7,173 nucleotides of DNA from Lachnospiraceae bacterium. GTDB taxonomy: Bacteria > Bacillota > Clostridia > Lachnospirales > Lachnospiraceae. Below are positions 1-6,718 of the stretch, one piece after another (the first letter of the stretch is position 1; the number at the start of each line of letters is the position of its first letter). The stretch lies in assembly GCA_900753685.1 (NCBI GenBank), contig CAAEAB010000018.1:1-7173 (forward strand), written 5' to 3'. The translations under genes were made by a program, and so were the position numbers. Under the pieces are notes generated by a model. That model had not been told where the DNA came from. It saw only the letters and a list, made by a program, of their open reading frames with translations, and did no database searches.

Positions 1-1950
1 AAAAAAGCGCAGGTGCTTGCCTCTATTGCGGAACAGGGGAAACTGACCACTGAGTTAAGAAATGCCGTTGAAGCGGCGGCAACCATGGTGGCTGTGGAGG
101 ACCTGTACCGTCCATACCGGCCGAAACGGCGGACCAGGGCCACAATAGCCAAAGAAAAGGGATTGGAGTCCTTGGCGAATATTCTTTTGCTTCAAATGAC
201 GAAAAAACCATTGGAAGAGGAAGCGGCGGACTACATTTCGGAAGAAAAGGGCGTCGGCTCTGCGCAGGAAGCTCTGGAAGGGGCGAAGGATATTTTAGCG
301 GAAATGATTTCTGATTCGGCGGATTATCGGACATATATTCGTAAGTTGACGATGAATGAAGGAAAAATTATCTCTAAAGCCAGAGATGAAAAGGAAAAAT
401 CCGTTTACGAAAATTATTATGACTATGAAGAAGCTGTCAGTAAGATTCCGGGGCATCGGATTTTGGCGATTAACCGGGGAGAAAAAGAAAAGTTTTTGAC
501 AGTGAGGATCGGAGCGCCGGAGGAAAAAATTCTACGTTATCTGGAAAAGCAAGTCATACGCAGAGATAATTCTCAGACAAAAGAGTTGCTGAAAGAGGTT
601 ATCGAAGACAGCTATCACCGGCTGATCGCTCCGGCCATCGAGCGGGAGGTACGCAACGAGCTGACGGAAAAGGCTGAGGATGGCGGTATAAAGATATTTG
701 GAAAAAATCTGGAGCAGCTTTTAATGCAGCCTCCGATCACCGGTAGAGTGGTTCTTGGGTGGGATCCGGCCTTTCGCACCGGGTGTAAGCTGGCTGTCGT
801 CGATGCGACGGGAAAGGTGCTTGATACGGTTGTCATCTATCCGACAGAGCCTCAGAAAAAAATTGCCGAGGCAAAGTCTGTATTAAAGCGGCTCATTAAA
901 AAATACAATGTTACGTTGATTTCCCTGGGCAATGGAACCGCGTCCAGAGAATCAGAGATGGTCATCGTGGACCTGTTAAAGGAATTGGACAGTCGTGTTG
1001 AATATGTCATCGTCAGTGAGGCCGGAGCTTCTGTCTATTCGGCCAGTAAGCTGGCCACAGAGGAATTTCCTGAATTTGACGTGGGACAGCGGAGCGCCGC
1101 ATCGATTGCAAGAAGGCTTCAGGATCCTTTAGCAGAGCTCGTAAAAATTGATCCAAAGGCCATCGGTGTCGGCCAATATCAGCACGATATGAACCAGAAA
1201 AAGTTGAGCGATGTACTGGGTGGTACGGTGGAGGATTGTGTCAACCGGGTCGGAGTGGATTTGAATACGGCATCGGCCTCTCTTTTAGAGTATATTTCAG
1301 GCATCAATAAAACAATTGCCAGAAATATTGTGGCCTATCGGGAAGCTAACGGACGGTTTAAAAACCGGCGTCAGCTTTTGAAGGTGCCGAAGCTGGGGCC
1401 GAAGGCCTATGAACAGTGCGCTGGCTTTATGCGTATTTCAGAGGGGGATAATCCGCTGGATCGGACAAGTGTCCATCCGGAATCCTACGGAGCCGCGGAG
1501 GAATTGCTGAATCGTCTTGGCTATACGAAGGAGGATATCTTAAACGGAAAGCTTTCGGGGCTGGCGCGGCAGGTAAAGGATTATAAAAAAATGAGTGAAG
1601 AGATCAGCGTTGGAGAAATTACGTTGAGAGATATCGTTAAAGAACTGGAAAAGCCGGGGCGGGATCCGAGAGATGAAATGCCGAAACCAATTTTGCGCAC
1701 CGATGTGCTGGAAATGAAGGATTTAAAAGAAGGCATGATTTTAAAGGGAACTGTGCGGAATGTTATAGACTTCGGCGCCTTTGTAGATATCGGCGTTCAT
1801 CAGGACGGGCTGGTGCATATTTCACAGTTGACAGATAAGAAGTTTGTAAAGCATCCGATGGAGGTTGTCAGCGTGGGCGATGTGGTTGATGTCAAGGTTA
1901 TGAGCGTGGATTTAGCGAAGAAACGGATTAAGCTAACTATGAAATTATAA
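1..1950 (+). CDS. tex: Tex family S1 RNA-binding protein (5' end missing)
   Basis: The reading frame is open from the first base, so the start codon lies upstream. The 649 visible codons compare with about 720-770 in Tex proteins, so roughly 70-120 N-terminal residues are missing. A GTG at position 13 is only an in-frame Val. Counting codons from base 1: the Tex N-terminal signature DLYRPYRPKRRTRA lies at about 34-47; a YqgF/RNase H-like domain begins near 252 with GWDPAFRTG; a helix-hairpin-helix region covers about 417-480 (VGVDLNTAS through KVPKLGPKAYEQCAGF); the DRTSVHPE block follows; and a C-terminal S1 domain fills 574-649 (GTVRNVIDFGAFVDIG, DGLVHISQL). Tex proteins bind nucleic acid and have been linked to transcription and virulence gene expression; the exact biochemical role is unsettled. 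It ends 27 bases before the ribU-like gene, which suggests co-transcription. The family call is very secure. Confidence 0.96.
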   Translation, partial: KKAQVLASIAEQGKLTTELRNAVEAAATMVAVEDLYRPYRPKRRTRATIAKEKGLESLANILLLQMTKKPLEEEAADYISEEKGVGSAQEALEGAKDILAEMISDSADYRTYIRKLTMNEGKIISKARDEKEKSVYENYYDYEEAVSKIPGHRILAINRGEKEKFLTVRIGAPEEKILRYLEKQVIRRDNSQTKELLKEVIEDSYHRLIAPAIEREVRNELTEKAEDGGIKIFGKNLEQLLMQPPITGRVVLGWDPAFRTGCKLAVVDATGKVLDTVVIYPTEPQKKIAEAKSVLKRLIKKYNVTLISLGNGTASRESEMVIVDLLKELDSRVEYVIVSEAGASVYSASKLATEEFPEFDVGQRSAASIARRLQDPLAELVKIDPKAIGVGQYQHDMNQKKLSDVLGGTVEDCVNRVGVDLNTASASLLEYISGINKTIARNIVAYREANGRFKNRRQLLKVPKLGPKAYEQCAGFMRISEGDNPLDRTSVHPESYGAAEELLNRLGYTKEDILNGKLSGLARQVKDYKKMSEEISVGEITLRDIVKELEKPGRDPRDEMPKPILRTDVLEMKDLKEGMILKGTVRNVIDFGAFVDIGVHQDGLVHISQLTDKKFVKHPMEVVSVGDVVDVKVMSVDLAKKRIKLTMKL

Positions 1951-1977
1951 ATTACGGCATGAAGGGGAGACGAAAAA

Positions 1978-2577
1978 ATGGAGTCAAAAAAGACATTATT
2001 TTCAACAAGGGATTTAGTTATCATCGGTTTGTTTTCGGCGCTGGCCTATGTGCTGATGCTGTTGGAATCTCCGGGTTATCTTGGGTTTCTTCGTATCGAG
2101 TTCAGTGATATTCCGGCCATTCTCGGCGGACTCGGCCTTGGACCGGCCGCCGGCGTATTCATCGAGTTGATTAAAAATATCATTAAAGCTTTGTCTACAA
2201 AGACCATTGGTGCCGGAGAACTGGCCAACTTTGTTGTGGGGAGTGCCTATGTACTGCCGTTGAGTATTATTTACAGAAAATGGCAGGGGAAGCGCCGGCT
2301 TTTGGTTGGGTATGTGGCGGGAACGGTCGCCATGTGTCTGGCCGGAATGGTTGTGAATTACTTTATTACCTTGCCTTTGTATTCCAATATGTTTGGTGGT
2401 GTGGATGCTCTGGTGGGCTATGTGGGCAGCATGACGCCGGGATTTCTTCCGGGAATTGACAGTCTGTGGAAGATTATCATTATCGGAATTACCCCTTTTA
2501 ATGTGGTGAAGGGTATTATGATGGCTGTTGTTTCCTACTATGTGTTTAAACTGGTTAAAAAACCGCTTCAATTTTAA
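1978..2577 (+). CDS. ribU: ECF transporter S component, RibU-like (riboflavin uptake)
   Basis: This is a 199-residue hydrophobic protein with about six predicted membrane segments, the size and layout of an energy-coupling factor S component. The motifs match what I recall of Bacillus RibU/YpaA (FmnP): F42-S-D-I-P46 after the first helix, E63-x2-K66-N67, GELANFVVG at 80-88, NYFITLPLY at 127-135 and TPFNVVKG at 172-179. The loop before the last helix (about 136-165) is longer than in the Bacillus protein. An S component gives substrate specificity and needs the shared EcfA/EcfA'/EcfT module, which is not in this window. Riboflavin or FMN is the likely substrate by homology. The ATG at 1978 has an AGGGGAG ribosome binding site at 1963-1969, eight bases upstream. 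The 27-base gap to tex leaves no room for an FMN riboswitch. Family call secure; substrate likely. Confidence 0.88.
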   Translation: MESKKTLFSTRDLVIIGLFSALAYVLMLLESPGYLGFLRIEFSDIPAILGGLGLGPAAGVFIELIKNIIKALSTKTIGAGELANFVVGSAYVLPLSIIYRKWQGKRRLLVGYVAGTVAMCLAGMVVNYFITLPLYSNMFGGVDALVGYVGSMTPGFLPGIDSLWKIIIIGITPFNVVKGIMMAVVSYYVFKLVKKPLQF

Positions 2578-2586
2578 ATGAGCGTA

Positions 2587-2595
2587 TGATATAAT
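2587..2595 (+). promoter_or_regulatory. Extended -10 promoter upstream of tsaE
   Basis: TGATATAAT is a perfect TGnTATAAT extended -10 element, ten bases after the ribU stop codon. At 17-base spacing the -35 position (2567-2572, TTCAAT) matches TTGACA at only three of six bases, as extended -10 promoters often do. Transcription would start near 2602, leaving a leader of about 20 bases before the tsaE ATG. The tsaE ribosome binding site, AGGTAGG at 2610-2616, would lie inside that leader. Confidence 0.65.
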
Positions 2596-2621
2596 ATTAC
2601 ATTAAAAAAAGGTAGGTTCAA

Positions 2622-3056
2622 ATGATTGTAGAAACTTTTTCGGCGGATGAGACATATGAATATGGACGAAAAATGGGCTGCGAGGCCTGTCCGGGAGATG
2701 TTTACTGTCTGACAGGAGATTTGGGCGTGGGAAAAACCGTGTTTACCCAGGGCTTTGCGTCTGGACTAGGCGTGGAAGAACCGGTGAGCAGTCCGACATT
2801 TACCATTGTACAGGAATATAAAGGGGAAAAAATGCCCTTTTATCATTTTGATGTATATCGTATCGGCGATGTGGAAGAAATGGATGAGATCGGCTTTGAT
2901 GATTATATTTATGGCGGCGGCGTCTGCCTGATCGAGTGGGCAGATTTAATCCGGGAGATACTGCCGGAGGATTTTGTCGGCATTATGATTGAAAAAGATA
3001 TGGATAAAGGTTTCGATTATCGGAAAATCACGCTGGAAAGAGGAGGCGTTTGGTAA
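2622..3056 (+). CDS. tsaE: tRNA t6A biosynthesis ATPase TsaE
   Basis: The 144-residue length is normal for TsaE (YdiB/YjeE), the P-loop ATPase that associates with TsaB-TsaD and is needed for turnover of the bacterial t6A37 synthesis complex in the cytoplasm. Visible motifs: Walker A G32-DLGVGK-T39; the family block SSPTFTIVQEY at 56-66; HFDVYRI at 75-81; and the Walker B-like CLIEWAD at 102-108, with conserved E105-W106-A107. The ATG at 2622 sits five bases after AGGTAGG. The stop codon overlaps the tsaB start as TAATG. It is probably the first gene of the tsaE-tsaB-rimI unit, driven from the promoter just upstream. No key residue appears to be missing. Confidence 0.96.
   Translation: MIVETFSADETYEYGRKMGCEACPGDVYCLTGDLGVGKTVFTQGFASGLGVEEPVSSPTFTIVQEYKGEKMPFYHFDVYRIGDVEEMDEIGFDDYIYGGGVCLIEWADLIREILPEDFVGIMIEKDMDKGFDYRKITLERGGVW
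3041..3046 (+). promoter_or_regulatory. Ribosome binding site that fixes the tsaB start
   Basis: AGGAGG lies inside the last codons of tsaE. It is nine bases from the ATG at 3056 but only three from the upstream in-frame TTG at 3050. The spacing, together with the TAATG stop-start overlap, favours 3056 as the true tsaB start and suggests translational coupling to tsaE. Confidence 0.8.
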
Positions 3057-3775
3057 TGCTTTTGCTGGCTGTTGAAAGTTCGGGACTTGTGGCTTCAGTC
3101 GCTTTGACGACAGAGGACAAATTAATTGGAGAATATACGACGAATTTTAAAAAGACCCATTCCCAGACACTTTTGCCGATGCTGGATGAGATTGTACGAA
3201 TGACGGGGATTCCATTGGAGTCGGTGGATGCCATTGTGATTTCCGGCGGGCCGGGTTCTTTTACGGGGCTTCGGATTGGCGCGGCTACGGCGAAGGGGCT
3301 GGGTTTGGCCCTTAATAAGCCGCTGGTCAATGTACCGACGGTGGATGCGTTGGCTTATAATCTGTATGGGACAGATAAAATTATTTGTCCGATTATGGAT
3401 GCCAGACGCCGGCAGGTTTATACAGGCCTGTATACTTTTGAGGGAGATAAATTCCGCGTCCTTTGCCGAGAAAAAGCGGTGGGCATTGACGATATTGTTC
3501 AGGAAATTAATACTATGGGAAGGCCGGTCATATTTTTGGGTGACGGCGTGCCGGTTCACCAGGCTTTTATTGAGGAGCATATTCAGGTAGAGTGCAGCTT
3601 TGCGCCGCCCCATTTAAATGCCCAGCGGGCCGGGGCTTTGGCAGCTTTGGGTAAAATCTATTTCGAGGAGGGCCGTCTGGAGACGGCTGATGAACATGTG
3701 CCGGAATATTTGCGGTTATCTCAGGCAGAGCGGGAGCTTCTGGAGCGGCAGAAAGAGGAGAAGGCGCCATGCTGA
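3056..3775 (+). CDS. tsaB: tRNA t6A biosynthesis scaffold protein TsaB
   Basis: A 239-residue protein from the ATG at 3056, chosen over the in-frame TTG at 3050 because of RBS spacing. TsaB (YeaZ) is the inactive ASKHA-fold paralogue of TsaD; it dimerises with TsaD and is required for t6A37 formation from threonylcarbamoyl-AMP. Visible signatures: the N-terminal LAVESSG; HSQTLLPMLDEI at 35-46; the glycine-rich GGPGSFTGLRIG at 64-75; DARRRQVY at 115-122; and the C-terminal YLRLSQAER. The length is close to the roughly 230 residues usual for the family, and the TsaD-type HxxxH metal site is absent, as expected. The start overlaps the tsaE stop by one base, and the 3' end overlaps rimI by seven bases. 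Identification is very secure. Confidence 0.95.
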   Translation: MLLLAVESSGLVASVALTTEDKLIGEYTTNFKKTHSQTLLPMLDEIVRMTGIPLESVDAIVISGGPGSFTGLRIGAATAKGLGLALNKPLVNVPTVDALAYNLYGTDKIICPIMDARRRQVYTGLYTFEGDKFRVLCREKAVGIDDIVQEINTMGRPVIFLGDGVPVHQAFIEEHIQVECSFAPPHLNAQRAGALAALGKIYFEEGRLETADEHVPEYLRLSQAERELLERQKEEKAPC

Positions 3776-4227
3776 TTCGGCCGATGAGAGAAAACGACCT
3801 GGACCGGGTGGTTATCATTGAGAATACTTGTTTTACCGACCCGTGGAGCAGGGAGAATTTTCAAGATTCCTTAAAAGAGCCGACGGCCCATTTGTTGGTG
3901 ATGGCTGCGGGGGCGGGCTCTGAGGACATAGTGGGCTATTGCTGCCTATATCATACGCTGGATGAAGGAGAAATCGTCAATGTGGCCGTTGCGCCCGAAT
4001 ACCGTCAGAAGGGGTATGGGGCGGCGCTGGTCCGGGAATTGATGGGACTGGGGTGCGGCTTCGGTGTCGAACGGTTTTTCCTGGAGGTCCGGATGGGAAA
4101 TCGGGCGGGAAAGAGACTGTATGAAAGCCTGGGCTTTGGAAGCTACGGTGTACGCAAGGGCTTTTATTCGAATCCGCGGGAGGATGCTGTTCTGATGGTG
4201 TGGCCGGCAGAGGAAGTCTGCCAGTAA
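3769..4227 (+). CDS. rimI: Ribosomal protein S18-alanine N-acetyltransferase RimI
   Basis: A 152-residue GNAT protein. The acetyl-CoA pyrophosphate-binding motif A is VAVAPEYRQKGYGAAL, with R79-Q80-K81-G82-Y83-G84. LEVR at 105-108 carries E106, followed by N111 and Y118 (LYESLGF); the E-to-Y spacing of 12 matches the catalytic E103/Y115 pair of E. coli RimI. The C-terminal NPREDAVLM matches the RimI PxEDAxxM block. RimI acetylates the N-terminal alanine of ribosomal protein S18 in E. coli; in Firmicutes the substrate is less certain. The ATG at 3769 has AGGAG at 3756-3760 and overlaps tsaB by seven bases (ATGCTGA). The tsaE-tsaB-rimI neighbourhood strongly supports the call over a generic acetyltransferase. 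Confidence 0.92.
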   Translation: MLIRPMRENDLDRVVIIENTCFTDPWSRENFQDSLKEPTAHLLVMAAGAGSEDIVGYCCLYHTLDEGEIVNVAVAPEYRQKGYGAALVRELMGLGCGFGVERFFLEVRMGNRAGKRLYESLGFGSYGVRKGFYSNPREDAVLMVWPAEEVCQ

Positions 4228-4257
4228 TCTCCTATATACTAATCCGAATAGAATTTG

Positions 4258-4263
4258 TATAAT
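4258..4263 (+). promoter_or_regulatory. Possible -10 element upstream of the small cysteine-rich gene
   Basis: A perfect TATAAT lies in the 78-base gap after rimI, preceded directly by TTTG rather than a correctly spaced TGn. No good -35 is present: 17 bases upstream the sequence is TATACT. Start of transcription near 4270 would give a leader of about 36 bases before the ATG at 4306. It may instead be chance in AT-rich DNA, with the gene transcribed from upstream. Confidence 0.35.
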
Positions 4264-4305
4264 GAAGCCGAAACCTGACGACAGAGTTATGCAAAGGAGT
4301 AAATC

Positions 4306-4512
4306 ATGGAAAAAAATACAAAAATTTGTCATTGCTGCGGTCGTGTCATTGGACAGGAAGATTACGTGCATATTGAAAAAGTATGGGGATATTTTTCAAA
4401 AGAAAAGGATGGCCAGAAGCACGCGTTTAATATATGCGAGTCATGCTATGACCGGATAATCCAGGGCTTTAAATATGCGCCTGAAATTTTAGAAACAACA
4501 GAACTTGTATAG
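4306..4512 (+). CDS. Small four-cysteine, probable zinc-binding protein, function unknown
   Basis: A 68-residue protein with two knuckles: C8-x2-C11 (ICHCCG) near the N-terminus and C44-x2-C47 (ICESCYD) in the C-terminal half, 32 residues apart. This arrangement suggests one zinc ion in a zinc-ribbon or treble-clef-like fold. Between the knuckles lies WGYFSKEKDGQKH at 27-39; a short hydrophilic tail ends in ETTELV. There is no signal peptide or membrane segment, so it should be cytoplasmic. A strong ribosome binding site, AAAGGAGT at 4293-4300, sits six bases from the ATG at 4306 and supports this frame over the overlapping one that starts at 4262. It is 23 bases from the rnz gene. I do not recognise a named family; binding to RNA, DNA or protein are all possible. 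Confidence 0.8.
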   Translation: MEKNTKICHCCGRVIGQEDYVHIEKVWGYFSKEKDGQKHAFNICESCYDRIIQGFKYAPEILETTELV

Positions 4513-4535
4513 GATCGATATAAAGAGGGAATTGT

Positions 4536-5444
4536 ATGTTGGATTTGTGCTTGTTGGGAACAGGAGGGATGATGCCGCTGCCGTACCGGTGGCTCACATC
4601 CTTGATGCTCCGTTATAATGGAAGCAGTCTTTTGATTGACTGCGGGGAGGGGACTCAGATTACTATTCGTGAGAAAGGCTGGAGCGTCCGGCCGCTGGAT
4701 GTCATCTGCGTTACCCATTTTCACGGAGACCATATCAGCGGTCTGCCCGGAATATTGCTGGCAATGGCGAATTCCGACAGGAAGGAGCCGCTTTTGATGA
4801 TTGGGCCCAAGGGGCTTGCCCGGGTGGTAAATTCCCTGAGGGTGATCGCCCCGGAGCTTCCATTTGATATTGAGTTTTTTGAATTGACACAGACGCAACA
4901 GCATATAGAGACCCATGGGTATCACATTGATGCCTTTCGCGTCAATCATAAAATCACCTGCTACGGATATAGCATATCAATACCGCGAGCGGGCATTTTT
5001 GATGTGGAAAAGGCAAAGGTGAATGATGTGCCGCTCAAATACTGGAGCCGTCTTCAAAAGGGCGAAATCATCGAAGAAGAAGGGCGGCTGTATGAACCGT
5101 CGATGGTTCTTGGAGAACCCCGAAAAGGAATTAAAGTAACCTATACGACGGACACAAGGCCGACGGATTCGATTCGTCAAAATGCAAAAGGCTCGGACTT
5201 ATTTATATGTGAAGGTATGTATGGCGAAAAAGGCGACATTAATAATGCGGTGAAATATAAACATATGACCTTCGAGGAGGCGGCGGGGCTGGCAAAGGAC
5301 GCCCAGGTTAAGGAATTATGGCTGACTCATTATAGTCCGGCCATTAATCATCCGGAAATATTTATGGAAGATGTGCGGCGGATTTTTCCAAATGCCCATG
5401 CGGCGAAGGATCGGCGTTCCATGGAACTGAATTTTGAAGAATAG
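4536..5444 (+). CDS. rnz: Ribonuclease Z-like tRNA 3'-processing endonuclease
   Basis: A 302-residue metallo-beta-lactamase-fold protein. The metal ligands expected for RNase Z are visible: T60-H61-F-H63-G-D65-H66, H138, D206 (in TDTRP) and H265 (in LTHYS). The N-terminal LGTGG and the SSLLIDCGEGTQ block at 30-41 also fit. Residues 150-198 match the flexible substrate arm (FDVEKAK, LQKGE, VLGEPRKG). RNase Z cuts CCA-less tRNA precursors just after the discriminator base. Departures from the usual sequence: KHMTFEEAA where HST is typical, CEGMY in place of HEATF, THYSPAI in place of THFSxRY, and no GP pair in the arm. These may mark a clostridial subgroup. The ATG at 4536 follows an AGAGGGA ribosome binding site, and tsaD follows after 12 bases. 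The family is secure; activity on tRNA is likely. Confidence 0.87.
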   Translation: MLDLCLLGTGGMMPLPYRWLTSLMLRYNGSSLLIDCGEGTQITIREKGWSVRPLDVICVTHFHGDHISGLPGILLAMANSDRKEPLLMIGPKGLARVVNSLRVIAPELPFDIEFFELTQTQQHIETHGYHIDAFRVNHKITCYGYSISIPRAGIFDVEKAKVNDVPLKYWSRLQKGEIIEEEGRLYEPSMVLGEPRKGIKVTYTTDTRPTDSIRQNAKGSDLFICEGMYGEKGDINNAVKYKHMTFEEAAGLAKDAQVKELWLTHYSPAINHPEIFMEDVRRIFPNAHAAKDRRSMELNFEE

Positions 5445-5456
5445 AGGCGCTTAGGT

Positions 5457-6479
5457 ATGAAAAAAGATATTTATATTCTCGCAATTGAATCGTCCTGTGA
5501 TGAAACAGCGGCGGCTGTAGTGAAAAACGGGAGAGAGGTTTTATCAAATATTATATCATCTCAAATTGAACTGCATAAGCTATACGGCGGGGTTGTGCCG
5601 GAAATTGCCTCAAGAAAGCATATTGAAAAAATCAATCCGGTCATTCGGGAGGCGTTATCTGAAGCAAATATGAAGCTGGAGGATATGGACGCCATCGGTG
5701 TTACTTATGGTCCGGGGCTGGTAGGGGCGCTTCTTGTCGGCGTTGCTGCGGCAAAGGCGATCAGTTATGCAAAGCACATTCCTCTCATCGGCGTACATCA
5801 TATTGAGGGCCATATTTCTGCAAATTATATTGAAAATAAAGATTTAGAACCGCCCTTTCTCGGCATGGTTGTTTCCGGAGGCCATACCCATCTAGTTATG
5901 GTAAAGGACTATGGCAAATATGAAATTCTTGGAAAGACCCGGGATGATGCGGCGGGAGAAGCCTTCGACAAGGTGGCCAGGGCGATTGGCCTTGGCTATC
6001 CGGGCGGGCCAAAAATTGATAAGCTGGCTAAGGAGGGAAATCCGAAGGCTGTCCAATTTCCAAGAGCCCATGTGGCGGATGCGCCGTTGGATTTCAGCTT
6101 TAGCGGCCTGAAATCTTCTGTGCTGAATTATATTAATTCCTGTGAAATGAAACATGAGGAAATTTGCCGCGCCGATGTGGCGGCTTCCTTTCAGGCTGCG
6201 GTGGTGGACGCTATTGTCAGCCATACGATTGAGGCGGCAAAGACATACGGTATGGATAAAGTGGCTCTGGCCGGGGGTGTGGCTTCTAATTCGGCGCTGC
6301 GTCAGGCCATGAAGGAACGCTGTGAGGCGGAAGGACTTCGCTTTTATTATCCGTCACCGATTCTTTGTACGGACAATGCGGCAATGATTGGCTGTGCGGC
6401 TTATTATGAATACCTTGCCGGGACACGCCATGGACTGGACTTGAATGCTGTTCCGAACTTGAAAATTGGACAAAGATAA
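5457..6479 (+). CDS. tsaD: tRNA N6-adenosine threonylcarbamoyltransferase TsaD
   Basis: A 340-residue, full-length TsaD (YgjD/Gcp), the catalytic subunit that transfers the threonylcarbamoyl group to A37 of ANN-decoding tRNAs. Motifs in order: [14 protein letters not shown] at 9-22; [12 protein letters not shown] at 44-55; [12 protein letters not shown] at 84-95; the metal-binding H115-IEG-H119; [45 protein letters not shown]; and CTDNAAMI, with D306 as the expected third metal ligand. Every signature is intact. The ATG at 5457 has AGAGG at 5443-5447, overlapping the rnz stop codon, so rnz and tsaD are probably co-transcribed. With TsaE and TsaB encoded 2-3 kb upstream, only TsaC/Sua5 is missing from this window for the bacterial t6A pathway. 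I see no clear intrinsic terminator after the stop. Confidence 0.97.
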   Translation: MKKDIYILAIESSCDETAAAVVKNGREVLSNIISSQIELHKLYGGVVPEIASRKHIEKINPVIREALSEANMKLEDMDAIGVTYGPGLVGALLVGVAAAKAISYAKHIPLIGVHHIEGHISANYIENKDLEPPFLGMVVSGGHTHLVMVKDYGKYEILGKTRDDAAGEAFDKVARAIGLGYPGGPKIDKLAKEGNPKAVQFPRAHVADAPLDFSFSGLKSSVLNYINSCEMKHEEICRADVAASFQAAVVDAIVSHTIEAAKTYGMDKVALAGGVASNSALRQAMKERCEAEGLRFYYPSPILCTDNAAMIGCAAYYEYLAGTRHGLDLNAVPNLKIGQR

Positions 6480-6571
6480 TTGTGCAAACTGCCCTCTGGA
6501 TTGGTGTTCGCCAAAGCGCATAAACACTATATTTAGGGGGTAAAAAATTCGTTAAGAAAAAAGAAAAAAAG

Positions 6572-6590
6572 TGTCAAAAAATTATTGACA
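6572..6590. repeat. Inverted repeat overlapping the P1 -35 box
   Basis: TGTCAA (6572-6577) and TTGACA (6585-6590) form a six-base inverted repeat around a seven-base AT-only centre. The right arm is exactly the -35 hexamer of P1, so this is a candidate operator. The pairing may also be incidental to the consensus hexamer. Confidence 0.4.
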
Positions 6591-6613
6591 TATGAAGGGC
6601 TTGATGATATTAT
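6585..6613 (+). promoter_or_regulatory. Promoter P1 upstream of tRNA-Ser(UGA)
   Basis: TTGACA at 6585-6590, a 17-base spacer and TATTAT at 6608-6613, with TGA directly before the -10 making it an extended type. This is a near-consensus sigma-A promoter. Transcription would start near 6620 and run about 100 bases to the first tRNA. The leader contains a short GCC/GGC hairpin (6621-6633) and no convincing gene. Confidence 0.7.
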
Positions 6614-6673
6614 AATCATTGCCTTTTGACGGCATTAATTTAACGAAGAAAATTGTGCGGATGAGAAAAATGC

Positions 6674-6702
6674 TTGACAAGCGTTTGAAGACCTGTTAGA
6701 AT
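6674..6702 (+). promoter_or_regulatory. Promoter P2 of tRNA-Ser(UGA)
   Basis: TTGACA at 6674-6679, a 17-base spacer and TAGAAT at 6697-6702, with TGT directly before the -10 (extended). The predicted start near 6709 is about ten bases before the mature tRNA 5' end, as is usual for a direct tRNA promoter. It lies 89 bases downstream of P1, so the two are tandem. Confidence 0.82.
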
Positions 6703-6718
6703 ATTAAAGCACTGTTTT

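Larger units (their letters stand above)
6548..6647. repeat. 8-base inverted repeat flanking promoter P1
   Basis: TTCGTTAA at 6548-6555 is an exact inverted copy of TTAACGAA at 6640-6647, with 84 bases between the arms. The interval contains the whole P1 promoter. The arms could be two sites for a regulator or arise by chance in AT-rich sequence. The sequence alone cannot tell. Confidence 0.35.

Noticed and set aside
13..15. GTG at 13 as the tex start
   Set aside because: The frame is open to base 1, there is no room to see a ribosome binding site, and the conserved Tex N-terminus would be missing. It is an internal Val codon.
2014..2571. A 185-residue minus-strand frame opposite ribU
   Set aside because: It lies wholly antisense to a well-supported membrane protein gene and its composition shows no domain signature. 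It is a shadow frame.
3050..3058. TTG at 3050 as the tsaB start
   Set aside because: It is only three bases from the AGGAGG site. The ATG at 3056 has better spacing and a TAATG overlap with tsaE.
4262..4459. A 65-codon + strand frame starting at the ATG in TATAATG
   Set aside because: It overlaps the better-supported 68-residue gene at 4306 in another frame, has no ribosome binding site and no recognisable motif.
6535..6590. AGGGGG at 6535-6540 as a ribosome binding site for a small protein gene
   Set aside because: No ATG, GTG or TTG lies at a usable distance, and the following sequence is A-rich with early stops.
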